From positions 4,921,465 to 4,985,464 of the forward strand of contig NC_134514.1 in assembly GCF_027942865.1 (NCBI RefSeq): 64,000 nt of DNA. Direction: 5' to 3'. This DNA comes from Odontesthes bonariensis. Its lineage: Eukaryota; Chordata; Actinopteri; Atheriniformes; Atherinopsidae. Made by a program: the position numbers and the translations under genes. Positions within the stretch are counted from its first letter, which is position 1; the number at the start of each line of letters is the position of its first letter. Shown here in pieces: positions 1-10,385 of the stretch. Below the pieces are notes generated by a model. It worked only from the letters and a program-made list of their open reading frames with translations. It had not been told where the DNA came from and ran no database searches.

Positions 1-531
1 CTTGTTATAAACATTTGAAAGGGACAACAGAACAGCCACTAATCAAATCAGACAGCCAGTAAATACCAGCGCATGCACACATAACGGAGAACACTCAGCA
101 CACACTCAGGCTCGCAGGCACAATACTCATAGAGAATTTCTGCAACACTTTGATGACTGTAATGAAATAAAGGCCTAATAGGTCATTAAAGGGGATTAGA
201 TTTGCAAAGTGAGAGAAGAGCCTTAGTGAGGCAATAGCTTGAGTTTGATCATGAGACGGCGAGTAAGGATAAAATAGGCAAGAAGACCGAAAAAAGAGGC
301 GACAAAGAGGAAAACATTCGGAAAGAGGATGAGAGAAGGAGGATGGGAAAGAGGTTTTCAGGCCTACTGGCAATTAAGATGATTAATATCCTCCCACAAA
401 GGAGGCGGGAGTGTGTGTCTGTGACAGTTTGTGTGTTTGGGGGATGCTTGGTTTAATGAAGTCAAATTAAGAATGATTGCTGCACATACACGTAAGAGTA
501 AGAGAACAGTACAGTACATACAGTATGACTG
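1..531. other. intergenic, nothing recognised
   Basis: AT-rich sequence before the first MITE. The open frames here are short, lack splice context and show no family resemblance. I see no gene or element. Confidence 0.5.
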
Positions 532-937
532 CACTGGAAAAAATGCCCCTCCAAAACTAAATAAAAAAACAGCAAATAAAAGACGTTTTTGCTTGAAATA
601 AGCAAAAAATCTGCCAATGGAACTAGTGAAAATGGGCTTGTCAAGATTTCTTGAAATAAGATGTGATGTTTAGGACTTTCGAGTTAAAAGTGATCTTGAA
701 ATTAGCTTAAAAACCTCTTCAAATGAAAAAAAAAAGCTTGTTTCATGTGAAATATGACTCAAAACAAGATGTTTTCAAGACTTTTTCACTTAACAAGACA
801 TTCCAGATGTATTGTATTAAAACAAGTCCCTATATCTGGCTGAAATGGTACTTGTTAGGCAGTTGTGTCTTATATCAAGTGTAATGAGATACTCAATGAG
901 AAAAATATACTTGGTAAGATTTAGATTTTTTCCAGTG
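532..937 (+). mobile_element. CACTGG-ended MITE, copy a
   Basis: A non-autonomous DNA transposon of about 400 bp. It begins CACTGGAAAAAATGCCCCTCC and ends TTTTTTCCAGTG, so the termini are inverted repeats. Flanking dinucleotides are TG on both sides (530-531 and 938-939), consistent with a 2-bp target duplication. The interior is AT-rich and non-coding. Five more copies lie in the window at 1531, 2507, 4205, 13003 and 27537. Confidence 0.85.
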
Positions 938-1530
938 TGAAATAAGCATGGGAGCACCCAGAAGAGAGAGAAAGAGGTTGTTCACACAAGGCAGTGATAC
1001 CCAGAGACGAGCTGTGGCAGTGAGGGAGGGTAAGAAACAAAGAAGAGCCACACAGGATTTTTTTATTTACAAAGAGCAAACAAAAGCTTTAGTGGAAGCT
1101 TACAAATGTCTGTTCCACAAAATAATTCCCTGATGGTGCTCTTAATGAGGCTCTGACCCTGCACCAGAGCAGCGCTTCCTGTCTGAGGATTAGATCAACA
1201 TTTTGAAAAATACGCTGGCCTCAAACCGAAGTTTGAGGACAAGACTGATCAATCTCACCTCTGTCCGCTTGGCAGAAGAAGATATTTTGCACAAAGACTA
1301 TAAGCAGGGAAAAGAAATTGAGGTTTTAAGAGGCTTTTTGCCCTAAAGCTATGGCTTGACAGCACATACCATCTAACAAATTCTTTCCCTCAGTGGTACA
1401 AAATCCAGCCAATTCTTGGATGTGCAGAACAGTTGGGACTTTCCTTCATGCAACAAAGAATGCAAACTAACATCTTTAATTCGTTAATTCTATTGAGCTT
1501 CGTTTCTTAACGACACAAGAACCTTTTACA
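938..1530. other. intergenic, nothing recognised
   Basis: No conserved coding frame or recognisable repeat between two MITE copies. The 61-codon plus-strand frame near 948-1133 has no family resemblance. Confidence 0.4.
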
Positions 1531-1934
1531 CACTGGAAAAAATCAAAGTCTTACCAAGTATATTTGTCTCATTTCTAGTCAAAATATCACATTACACTTA
1601 ATATAAGACACAATTGCCTAACAAGTACTATTTCAGCCAGATATAGGGACTTGTTTGAAGACAATACATCTGGAATATCTTATTAAATGAAAAAGTCTTG
1701 AAAACAAATTGTTTTGAGTCGGATTTCACATGAAACAACCTTTTTTTTCATTTGAAGAGTTTTTTTTAGCTAATTTCAAGATCACTTTTAACTCAAAAGT
1801 CCTAAATATCACATCTTATTTCAAGAGATCTTGACAAGCCGATTTTCACTAGTTCCATTGGCAGATTTTTTGCTTATTTCAAGCAGAAACGTCTTTTATT
1901 TGTTGTTTCTTTTACTTATTTTTGGAGGGGCAAG
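1531..1934 (-). mobile_element. CACTGG-ended MITE, copy b (3'-truncated)
   Basis: Same family as copy a in the opposite orientation. It starts CACTGGAAAAAATCAAAGTC and stops in the subterminal GGAGGGGCA motif without the closing CCAGTG, so one terminal repeat is missing. Confidence 0.8.
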
Positions 1935-2069
1935 TCTTCAAAGCAGCTTGAATTTATTTGAAAATAGAAACAAATCCAAAATTTGATGCAGCAGAACACT
2001 CAGTAAAAGTTGTTATAGAGTCGTGTTTACCATATTGTTCCTGATGCCCCCCCCACACCATCACAGACT

Positions 2070-2506
2070 CTGCCTTTAAACCTTTCTCTGAGAACAGCCT
2101 GGATGCTCTTTCTCAGCAGTTTTTCCCAGAAGCAGCTGAAACGTGGACTCATCTGCCCACAGAACACGTGTCCACTGTGTTTCTGTCCATCTGAGACGAG
2201 CTGGTGTCCACAGAACTGGGCCGTGTTCCTGCTCAGAGCTGATATATGGCTTCCTGCTGGTGTGGTGCAGCTTCAGCTCACATTTCTGGATGCAGAGGTG
2301 GACCGTGTTGGGTGGAAATGGTTCTCCCAGCTCCTCCTGAGCCCATGTGGCTGTATGGATCATGGTGGCGTGATGACGGTTTCTCCTCCAGTGCAGCCTG
2401 AGGGCTCCCAGCTCATCCAGCAGGGCTCTCTGTCCTTGGCCTTTCCACGCTGAGGTTTCCCCAGACTCCCTGAATCTTTGCACAATATTCTGCTCTATAG
2501 ATGCTG
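2070..2506 (-). pseudogene. Tc1-like transposase fragment
   Basis: The minus strand encodes the central part of a Tc1/mariner (DD34E) transposase. Visible motifs include RNRHHATMIHTATWAQEE, LKLHHTSRKPYIS and VLWADESTFQLLLG; the last holds the second catalytic Asp. The N-terminal paired-like DNA-binding region and the C-terminal glutamate region are not attached. Its 5' side is interrupted by CACTGG MITE copy c, so the long minus frame across both is a fusion of relic and MITE. This is a dead transposase fragment, not a host gene. Confidence 0.8.
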
Positions 2507-2880
2507 CACTGGAAAAAAATCTAAATCTTAACAAGTACATTTTTCTCATTGAGTATCTCATTACAAATGAAATCAGACACAACTGCCTAACAAGCACCAT
2601 TTCAGCCAGATATACGGACTTGTTTTAATACAATACATCTTGAATATCTTGTTGAGTCATATTTCACATGAAACAACCTTTTTTTTCATTTGAAGAGGTT
2701 TTTAAGCTAATTTCAAGATCACTTTTAACTCAAAACTCCTAAATATCACATCTTATTTCATGAAATCTTGACAAGCCGATTTTCACTAGTTCCATTGGCA
2801 GATTTTTTGCTAATTTCAAGCAAAAACGTCTCGTATTTGTTGTTTTTTTACTTATTTTTGGAGGGGCATTTTTTTCAGTG
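2507..2880 (-). mobile_element. CACTGG-ended MITE, copy c
   Basis: Starts CACTGGAAAAAAATC and ends TTTTTTCAGTG. TG flanks both sides (2505-2506, 2881-2882), matching a 2-bp duplication. It abuts the Tc1 transposase relic at 2070-2506. Confidence 0.85.
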
Positions 2881-3170
2881 TGAAAGAACAAAGTTCTTTA
2901 CAATCTTACTCTGAGAAACATTTTCTGAACTTATTGATGATTCTCTGACAGTTTGGCCCTTGGAAAGACTAAACCTTTGGTGGAAGCTTCTTTTATACCC
3001 ACTCCTGCCACCCTCACCTGTCAGCAGGTAAGCTGCTGGTTGGAGAATATTCCAGAACGCTGTTACTTGTATTTTATGCATGTTTTGTCTTTCTTTTCCT
3101 TTCTCTCAACTTGTTTTGAGTGTGTTGCTGGCAACAAATTATGAAATGTAGCTTTATTTTAATGACAAAA
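2881..3170. repeat. degraded interspersed repeat, possible
   Basis: The block ending near GTGTTGCTGGCAACAAATTA resembles a widespread fish repeat 3' end. I cannot define its borders. From recall only. Confidence 0.3.
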
Positions 3171-4204
3171 ATGGTTCACACATACTTTTCCAATTCATTC
3201 TTCAAGCAGGAACCCCAGAAGGAGCCCTGGGGCTGAACAGGTTAAGTGGAATGGTACCCCATGGGGGCGGAGGAAACAGATGGAGTGGGGCCTCCTCTCC
3301 AGAGTGATATGTCTTGTGGAAAAAAAAAAGACAAACAAGATAAAAATGTGGGGGAAGGATGTGAGAAGAAGAAGCGAAGGACGCAGAGAGGAAAGTGAGA
3401 TGATGGTGAGAAAGGCTGTTTCTGGTTTCAGGGTGGAGGAGGCTGCTGTGAGAGAGAAGATGGCAGAGGTTTTAACAGCACGGCTCCTGCTTCGCCTGCT
3501 CTGACGCACTTGTCGTCCTGAAGGCCTGAATGATTTATTAAAGTGAGGAGTGGCAAAGAGGAGGGCAGCCAGGCGAGCTCTGATTAACTAGGGGAGCGAG
3601 GGAGGACAAGCACTCCTCTATTATTCATTGCTCCACAGGAAGAAGCGTGGCAGGAACGGAGAAAGGAAAAGACAGAAACAGAAGTGGGGTCGACGTTTTT
3701 TGGAGGCTGCTCGTCCCGTCTTTAGTTTCTCTTTTCATAAATCTGGGGTCGTGTCCTTGATGCGGGCCTGATGGAGTTCAGTGGAACGGTTTTAGCAGGG
3801 CCACAAACCTGTCTGCTCATCTTCTTCGTCTGAGTGACACAGCATTGAACTCTGATTTGGACTGCGGGGGAAAGCAGACATGCTGGCCGGGTGTTGCGGT
3901 TGCATTTACAGCCAGAGGAACACACACTTGTTTTGTTGTCTCTAAATAATGAAGCACTGCTTTTTCTAAGATCACGTTATAAGATACTTTACGGCTGCAG
4001 GTCTAGCAGAAGTGATCTTGCCCGTAAGTATAAGTGAAAGAGACGTCTGCTCAATACTTTATGAGCAGAAACATACAACATTGATGACCTGTGGGTCAAG
4101 GGGTTGCTATCTCAAAGGTAAAGCATATCAAACCTCAGGCATGTCTGTGGCCATGTCTTGGATATGGGCGTCTCTGCACTCGTGTGATGAAGAAAGTGCA
4201 CCCT
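3171..4204. other. intergenic, nothing recognised
   Basis: Mixed-composition sequence with a purine-rich stretch around 3350-3480. No splice-supported coding frame or transposon terminus was recognised. Confidence 0.4.
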
Positions 4205-4605
4205 CACTGGAAGAAATGCCCCTCCAAAAATAAGTAAGAAAAACAACAAATACAAGACGTTTTTGCTTGAAATAAGCAAAAAAAATCTGCCAATGGAACT
4301 AGTGAAAATCGAAATAAGATGTGATATTTAGGACTTTTGAGATAAAAGTGATCTTGAAATTAGCTTAAAGACCTTTTCAAATGTAAAAAAAAAAAGCTTG
4401 TTTCATATGAAATCCGACTCAAAAAAATTTGTTTTCAAGACTTTTTCACTTAACAAGATATTCCAGATGTATTGTCTTCAAACAAGTCCCTATATCTGGC
4501 TGAAATGGTACTTGTTAGGCAGTTGTGTCTGATATTAAGTGTAATGAGATATTTGGACTAGAAATGAGACAAATATACTTGGTAAGACTTAGATTTTTTC
4601 CAGTG
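4205..4605 (+). mobile_element. CACTGG-ended MITE, copy d
   Basis: Starts CACTGGAAGAAATGCCCC and ends TTTTTTCCAGTG. CT flanks both sides (4203-4204, 4606-4607), a 2-bp duplication different in sequence from that of copy a. Confidence 0.85.
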
Positions 4606-4734
4606 CTCTTCTTGTTCTAAGGATTAATGATCAGGGCAAAATCAGAAGTAATCTTAGTCTTAGGTGAACAACAACACATGACATATAGTATTACACTGTC
4701 TCATTATTTATTAAGCAAAAAGCAGAAGTTGTGT

Positions 4735-5140
4735 GTGGAAATCTAAGTGAACCCCCTGATCTCACAGCGTGTGGAACCTTTATCTTTAGCAGCAAACTTG
4801 CTGGGACGTCCACTCCTGGGAAGATTGACAGCTGTCCTGAATGTGTTCAGCTTGTGAATAATCTTTCTCTCTGTAGAACGATGGACTCCAGATAGTTTGG
4901 AAACGGCCTTATAACCCTTCCCAGGTTGATGGGCAGCAACAGCTGCTTCTCTGAGATCGTTGCTGATGTCTTTCCTCCTTGGCATCGTGTTAACACACAC
5001 CTGAACTTACAGAACTTCTGCTTTTACAGAGCTGCTCACACTGACTGATGATCAATTAATCAGAGCATTGATCAGCAGCTCCTGGCTGCTATCAACCCTC
5101 TTAGTTCCTGTGGAAGCAGTAAGGGTTCACTTAGTTTTTG
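4735..5140 (-). pseudogene. Tc1-like element end with transposase N-terminus
   Basis: The minus strand from about 4985 reads MPRRKDISNDLREAAVAAHQ and continues through a helix-turn-helix ending in LPRSGRPSKF, the paired-like DNA-binding domain at the start of Tc1 transposases. The frame then runs into unrelated sequence, so the catalytic domain is missing. The terminal motif GTAAGGGTTCACTTAG lies at about 5120-5135 and its inverse CTAAGTGAACCC at about 4743. It is a deletion derivative of a Tc1 element. Confidence 0.8.
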
Positions 5141-5238
5141 GCTTAATTTTGGCTTCTTTTTTTAAGATAACGACACAGTGTTTTATGTCATGTGTTGTTG
5201 TTTCTCTGAAATGATATTTTCCTCCCTTTAAAACCAGA

Positions 5239-5767
5239 GGCCTCATGTACAAAGGGTGCGTACGCACAAAATAGTGGCGTACGCACCTTTTCACGTCAAC
5301 GATCAGATGTATCAAGAGCAAAAATGACCGTGGAAATGTGCGGTGCCTCACGCCAACTTCAGGGCTGGCGTACGCACGTTTCTGCAGCTAAGGTGATGTT
5401 GGGAAACTGTTATAATAAATAAATGTGAAAACAATTAGTCTTTTTATTATTAATTCTTCTTTTTTTACCCGTATTATTTATTCTTTTTTCTTTATTTTCT
5501 GATCGTACAGAGAGGGGAATCGCAGGTGCGGGGCTCATTTAAATATGATTTGCATATTTAAGTAGGGGCGTGGACAGGGAGGAGTCGGGTGCTCCGACAT
5601 GTGCGCTCAGTTCAACATTGATTGGGATGCACAAACGAAATGTGCTTGGATTGATGCGTGCGCACAGATTCATACATCCGGACATTTTTGTACGGAGGAT
5701 ATTTGGGTTTGAGCGTACGTCCTTTTTTTCAGTAGGAAATCCACGCAAGTCTTTGGACATGAGGCCC
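5239..5767. mobile_element. MITE with AGGCCTCATG terminal inverted repeats
   Basis: The left end AGGCCTCATGTACAAAGG is inverted at the right end as CTTTGGACATGAGGCC. Subterminal copies of a GCGTACGCAC-like motif recur inside. No coding frame is plausible. The termini resemble fish PIF/Harbinger-type MITEs from memory; the target duplication is not clear. Confidence 0.65.
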
Positions 5768-7287
5768 CAGGTCAGTAGCAGAAGCTTTTACATCGTGCCC
5801 TCGTCAGTAAACTGATACTTATTGATCAGTAAAATTAGAACTGAAACACATGACTGTATGTGCTCCTGCTTTTCTGCTTCATGCAGAACTGAACAGACGT
5901 CAGGTCGTGTTCCTGCTGCAGGGAAAATGTCACACATTCCACATGGTTGGATAGTTTATAGATTATTCTCACATCTCTCCTCAAGTATCCTGTCAAACAG
6001 AAAATTGACTGATGTGCTCACAAAGATATTCCATATCTCCACCGCGCTCGTCCATTTGATTGTCCCAGCTTTTTCGATTTCTCCGTACAGAGCTTCTCCA
6101 GCTTCGGTCTTTGCTTCACAACAGTAAAGCTCATCTGCTCCTATGAACAATTATGTACTTGTATGAGCACAGGAATGTCCTGCTGCGTCCAGTGGGCCTG
6201 TCAGATTTTCAAAATGGCTGACATGTTTGAGGTCGCAGAACACGAGGGGTTGGTGGGGGATACAGTTAGGAATGAGATGAGACCACGCTGCTATTTCAAC
6301 CCAAACCGCCGGCTGCAGAGTACATCACAAGCAGTTCATTTAGCTCCAACCTGCTTATAATGGTGTTTCAATGAGGCATCAAATGAGTTCTGCTTGAGTA
6401 GAATCAGTGCTCAGCACTGCTGCCGAGACTATTCTTTCACCAGAGGAGCACCCTTAAAGAAAAACAGGGGAAAAGAAGTGCTTCGACTTTGACTGAATGC
6501 TTTTGGCCAAATGAATCCAGAAAAAATGTGCTCATTTGTTGCCGCAGGCAGAGGGAATGTGACACATAGTAATAAGTTAAAGAGAAACTCCTGCACACAG
6601 TTTGGAAACAGATATATTTTAGTTTCTGCAACAACCACTGATTTAAACAGCAAAACCCTTTCTGACGAATACAAAAGTTACTTCTGAGAAAATGTAAAAA
6701 CACGCAAAGAGGGGGAGAAATTGACTCCTATTGATCTTTCTTTGTTGAGGATTTCTTATCATAAACCACGTGATCTCACCTCTTTAGTTCATTTGTTGCC
6801 TTGGACGAAAGAAAAGCAGATAAGATATGAGTAAAACGTGTTTCTTTTTCCTGTACATTGATCATAAAGAGACAAAATATTCTGCCACATAGCACTTGAC
6901 CTTTCAGTCAACTTACATCACCTGAATTATTAACCAGAAACACTGAATTAGCTCACAAAGGCTTCACACCACAGTGTGAGTAAATTGTAAATTTATACAT
7001 CCACATAACATGTAACAAAAGGATAAAAAGTGTGACGGCAAACAGTGTTAAAGGCACACAAGTGCTGGTGTTAGCGTCACAGAGAGGCTGCAGATGGACA
7101 GGCCCGTGTCAGGCTTCATCAAAGAAAATACTCGGAAGTAAACTTAGGCATAATAGTGTGGCTAATTGACTCTGTAAAAGAAAAGAGTAAAAATAAGCGA
7201 AAAGAGCTTTAAAGGAGAACAAAGAGGATTACAAAAAATGCCCAAAAGAGAAGTGATAAATGGTGGTCTTTCATATTTGATCATTTA
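5768..7287. other. intergenic, nothing recognised
   Basis: No coding frame with family resemblance and no complete repeat borders. Frames of 60-100 codons on both strands look like chance. Confidence 0.4.
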
Positions 7288-7440
7288 TGATCATCCCAGG
7301 TTGATGGGCAGCAACAGTTGCTTCTCTGAGATCATTGCTGATGTCTTTCCTCCTTGGCATCGTGTTAACACACACCTGAATGCTGCTATCAACAATCTTA
7401 ATTCCTGTGGAAGCAGTAAGGGTTCACTTAGTTTTTCACA
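7288..7440 (-). pseudogene. Tc1-like element fragment
   Basis: Nearly identical to part of the relic at 4900-5140: the minus-strand transposase start (MPRRKDISNDL region) followed by the terminal motif GTAAGGGTTCACTTAG at about 7417. A second truncated copy of the same family. Confidence 0.7.
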
Positions 7441-7747
7441 CACTGCTTCTGCATTTTGGTTTCATTTTTTTTTACTAAATAAATAATAACTGATTATCTG
7501 ATTTCAAGACCCAGAAAGACCAGATTCTGTTTTGTTTGTTTGTCTTTTCATTATTTTTCAGGTCTTTTTCACAGGTAACACGCCATATCTGAATTTAAAC
7601 GTGGCTACACGGCGCCATCTGCTGGTAAGCTGGTCACTGACGGACACGGTTTCAGTTCAAGTTTCACAAACACACAATTTAAATGACAACAAGAAACCAG
7701 AATTAGATTTTTTTTTAATACTTAAACATTTAGTCACTCGGTTTATT
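7441..7747. other. intergenic, nothing recognised
   Basis: No gene or element recognised between the Tc1 fragment and the composite element starting at 7751. Confidence 0.35.
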
Positions 7748-7859
7748 TAAAAGGTGATAGAGAATCAAAATCATCTTTTTCACGTTTTTGGTGTTAGTTC
7801 TGAGTCTCCCCGCTGTGGGGAGTACACACGAAGTGCCAGCAAGTGTCAGAGCCTCTGTT

Positions 7860-8890
7860 TCAAGTACTCCCCTTTTTTTGAATTGCCGCCAGAAAATGGG
7901 CAAATCCGTGTTTGAGCATTAACTATCTTTTGGCGCAATCGGCCCCCCACACCCAAATCCACAGCATAAAAGAAACTCATTTTAAAATTCTCCACAAGAT
8001 TTACCCTATAAATGTATATATTTCCAAACACACAGACTTAAGTTTTAATTGTTCTTTTTGTGATGAAAAAGGTGAAACTCTTGTACATTTATTTTTTTAC
8101 TGTAACATAGTGAAACAATTTCTTGCAAACCTCAGTTCTTAGGCCTATCTTTTTGCACAGCATTGCCATTATGTTTTCTCTCTTAAAGCAATACTATGTA
8201 ACATTTCTACCTTAAAATAACAGCTTGAAAAAATTTGTGCGGCTAGAATGAGTTTTAATATTACGATTGGCCTGTCTCCTATGCCCTTCGGGGGTCTGAG
8301 TTGGAAAAACTGCGCTATGTAACTTTGCTGGACCGGCCCGGGAGCTGAGCGGAAGTACTTCGACTTGCTTTCTGGCACACCTACCGCAAAAACAAATAGA
8401 CCCCTCTCACGCTCCCAGGTACATTTGATCACTCTTACGTTCTCGGTCGACATAGCTTGCACCTTCTGACTCCTCGCCGGTTCGTCAACAAACGTGAAAA
8501 GTGAAAGCGAAAGGGTGTTGTATTTACGACAGTGTAACTGTACATTACCTCCAAGCCTGTAGGGGGAGCTCCATAAAGGGCTTTTTGAGAAGTTACATTG
8601 TATCGCTTTAAAGATATTTTCTTTTACTATGAAAACTAGATAGATCCATCGTTTGAATTCTTAGTTAACTTTTATATTTTGCAAGCTAAGTTTTTTATTC
8701 ATAAGCAAAAATGGCAGAAAAATAAGCCTTTCTTTAATGTTTTTATGTTAGAAATGTCCGCTCTTTTCAAGTCTCTCAAGTTTGTAAATAATAAGAAAAA
8801 TGAAAGACTTTTGAATGTTCTTTAATGTATTCCTCTAGTTTTGTTTATTGTTTGTCTTTTTTTTAGTTGTTTAATGTAGCCTAACCTAAT
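7860..8890 (+). mobile_element. L1-like LINE C-terminal fragment, interrupted
   Basis: The plus strand around 7960-8120 encodes KETHFKILHKIYPIN followed by a zinc-knuckle-like CSFCDEKGETLVHLFFYC, typical of the C-terminus of L1/Tx1-type ORF2. The frame resumes near 8640-8820 with KFFIHKQKWQKNKPFF and SLKFVNNKKNER, another conserved tail segment. A MITE at 8183-8613 splits it. The LINE lacks its endonuclease and reverse transcriptase domains and is dead. Confidence 0.65.
8183..8613. mobile_element. MITE with AAAGCAATACTATGTAAC ends, nested in LINE
   Basis: The left end CTTAAAGCAATACTATGTAA and the right end TTACATTGTATCGCTTTAAAG are inverted repeats. The LINE reading frame stops at the left border and resumes at the right, so this insertion post-dates the LINE. 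Termini sit in TTA/TAA context, like Harbinger-type targets. Confidence 0.65.
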
Positions 8891-9567
8891 CTACATTGTC
8901 CTTTACATTGTTATATCCTTGTTTTGCCTTATTGTCATACCATATCTCTGTCATGAAAGCGGACTACGATCCCAGAAAGCAATGTTCGCGATCAATGGCT
9001 TTTATTTATTTTTAACAGCATCCCCAGTACATACAACCGCCGACATTTCCTTTGCTCTGCGCATTTCATGGAGGACAGTTTCACAAACCTTGCACGATTC
9101 CGAGCAGGCTTCAGTCGGATTTTAATGCTCAGTAGAGGGTCAGTTCCGACTTTGCAACAAAATCAACCCCAGCAATCAGTACAGCCTGTAAGTATCACAT
9201 TTTATTTAGTTTTAAATGTGTGTTGTGCCATATATTCCTGTTATAACAATTGCACGTTAGCTCTGGCTTGTTCATCTAAAGGGAATGAGCTTTCTTTTCA
9301 GTGAGAGCAAGGGCAGCCAATCAAGCAACGGCAACCGAATAGCGCCAACACCTACCTGCATTTCATAATGAGGTTGCCAGATAAGCTCTGAAACGACGCC
9401 AATAAGGGCAAACGACGCATTCTAAACCCAACATAGTAACAGCTGTTTCAGAGAGCCTTTTAGGGAGGTTCTGAGCCATTACAGACCCAACCAATTTTTT
9501 TTGGGCTACATATCACATCACAGAACAAGGATTAATGCCCCATTCAACCATTCTCTATCACCTTTAA

Positions 9568-10349
9568 GAAGGGGTTAAATTCCAGCAGTCTCCAGCAACA
9601 AAGATGGAAATTGATGTCGAAAAGAAAACACACAAACACATCCAGAAAATGACCTGTTTCACTGTCAGAGAAAAATTCCACTCCCTTTCCAACATGATTT
9701 ATCTTTACAGCAAGTATAGAAATAGCACAAAAAGAACTGTGCAAGTACTGAAACAAACCAGAAAGCACTAATGAATCCTTACTGTTGGAAGTACTATGTG
9801 ACGTCTACTGCAGCCACATTGGTTGTAAAAAAAACAAAAAAAACCTAAAGTTTTTAAGTGATTATCAGGACTAATCATCCTCTGCTGTCACAAAGTAGCT
9901 CAGGCCGCTAACATGTGAGCTAACAGTCATATCTGCACAGATTACACTGTGAAAGCGGCTCTCTTTCACTTAGTGATGTGTCATGAATGCAGGAGCAGAC
10001 ATTTCTGTAATGAGAGGGTCGAACTAAGGCAAGCAGCCCGTTTCTAAACTGGGCGATCATAGGTTTGACCTTGCTGCTGAACGGACTGAGCAGCAGTCAC
10101 TGTTTGCATTGTGATAAGTAACCAGCCGGAGAGTCCAGGAAGTCAACATCCGACTGAAGCACAACCGGGGAGGACGGCAGGGAACGTGATCCTCGTATAA
10201 CCTTTGGAAAGCTCGACTCAGAGATAAATATCCTCACGCAGAGCCAGAACACATGAAAAGTGAGTTATCCTTGTCAGTCAGGTCAAAAAGAACTCAGCCA
10301 GTCAGCCTTTCCAGACAGACACTATCAGCCATGATCTTCAAGGAACCAC
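9568..10349 (-). other. presumed ppp1r13l 3' untranslated or intergenic region
   Basis: Lies immediately downstream of the ppp1r13l stop codon on the minus strand. The 3' untranslated region must begin here; I could not place its polyadenylation signal with confidence. No repeat was recognised. Confidence 0.4.
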
Positions 10350-10385
10350 TTAACAGAGAGATTTTGGACGAACCTTCGGGAAGAG
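10350..10385 (-). CDS. ppp1r13l: ppp1r13l coding exon 12 (terminal 11 residues)
   Basis: A 36-nt coding exon encoding [11 protein letters not shown] and a TAA stop, preceded by a TTTTTGCAG acceptor. It continues in phase 0 from the SH3 exon ending ...NNYFG. Mammalian iASPP continues the same place as LFPRVKPQ, which identifies this otherwise invisible exon about 2.1 kb from its partner. Confidence 0.88.
   Translation of the reverse strand, partial: LFPKVRPKSLC

Larger units (their letters stand above)
7751..9564. mobile_element. composite Harbinger-like element with TAA target duplication
   Basis: Left terminus AAGGTGATAGAGAATC and right terminus ATTCTCTATCACCTT are inverted repeats. TAA precedes the left end (7748-7750) and follows the right end (9565-9567). 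A TWA target duplication is typical of PIF/Harbinger. It contains an L1-like LINE fragment (7860-8890) that itself holds a MITE (8183-8613). No transposase is recognisable. Confidence 0.6.

Noticed and set aside
2076-2600. 174-codon minus-strand ORF as one gene
   Set aside because: Its first part is CACTGG MITE sequence and the rest a Tc1 relic; the fusion is accidental.
8169-8462. 97-codon minus ORF in the MITE at 8183-8613
   Set aside because: Non-coding MITE sequence with no family match.
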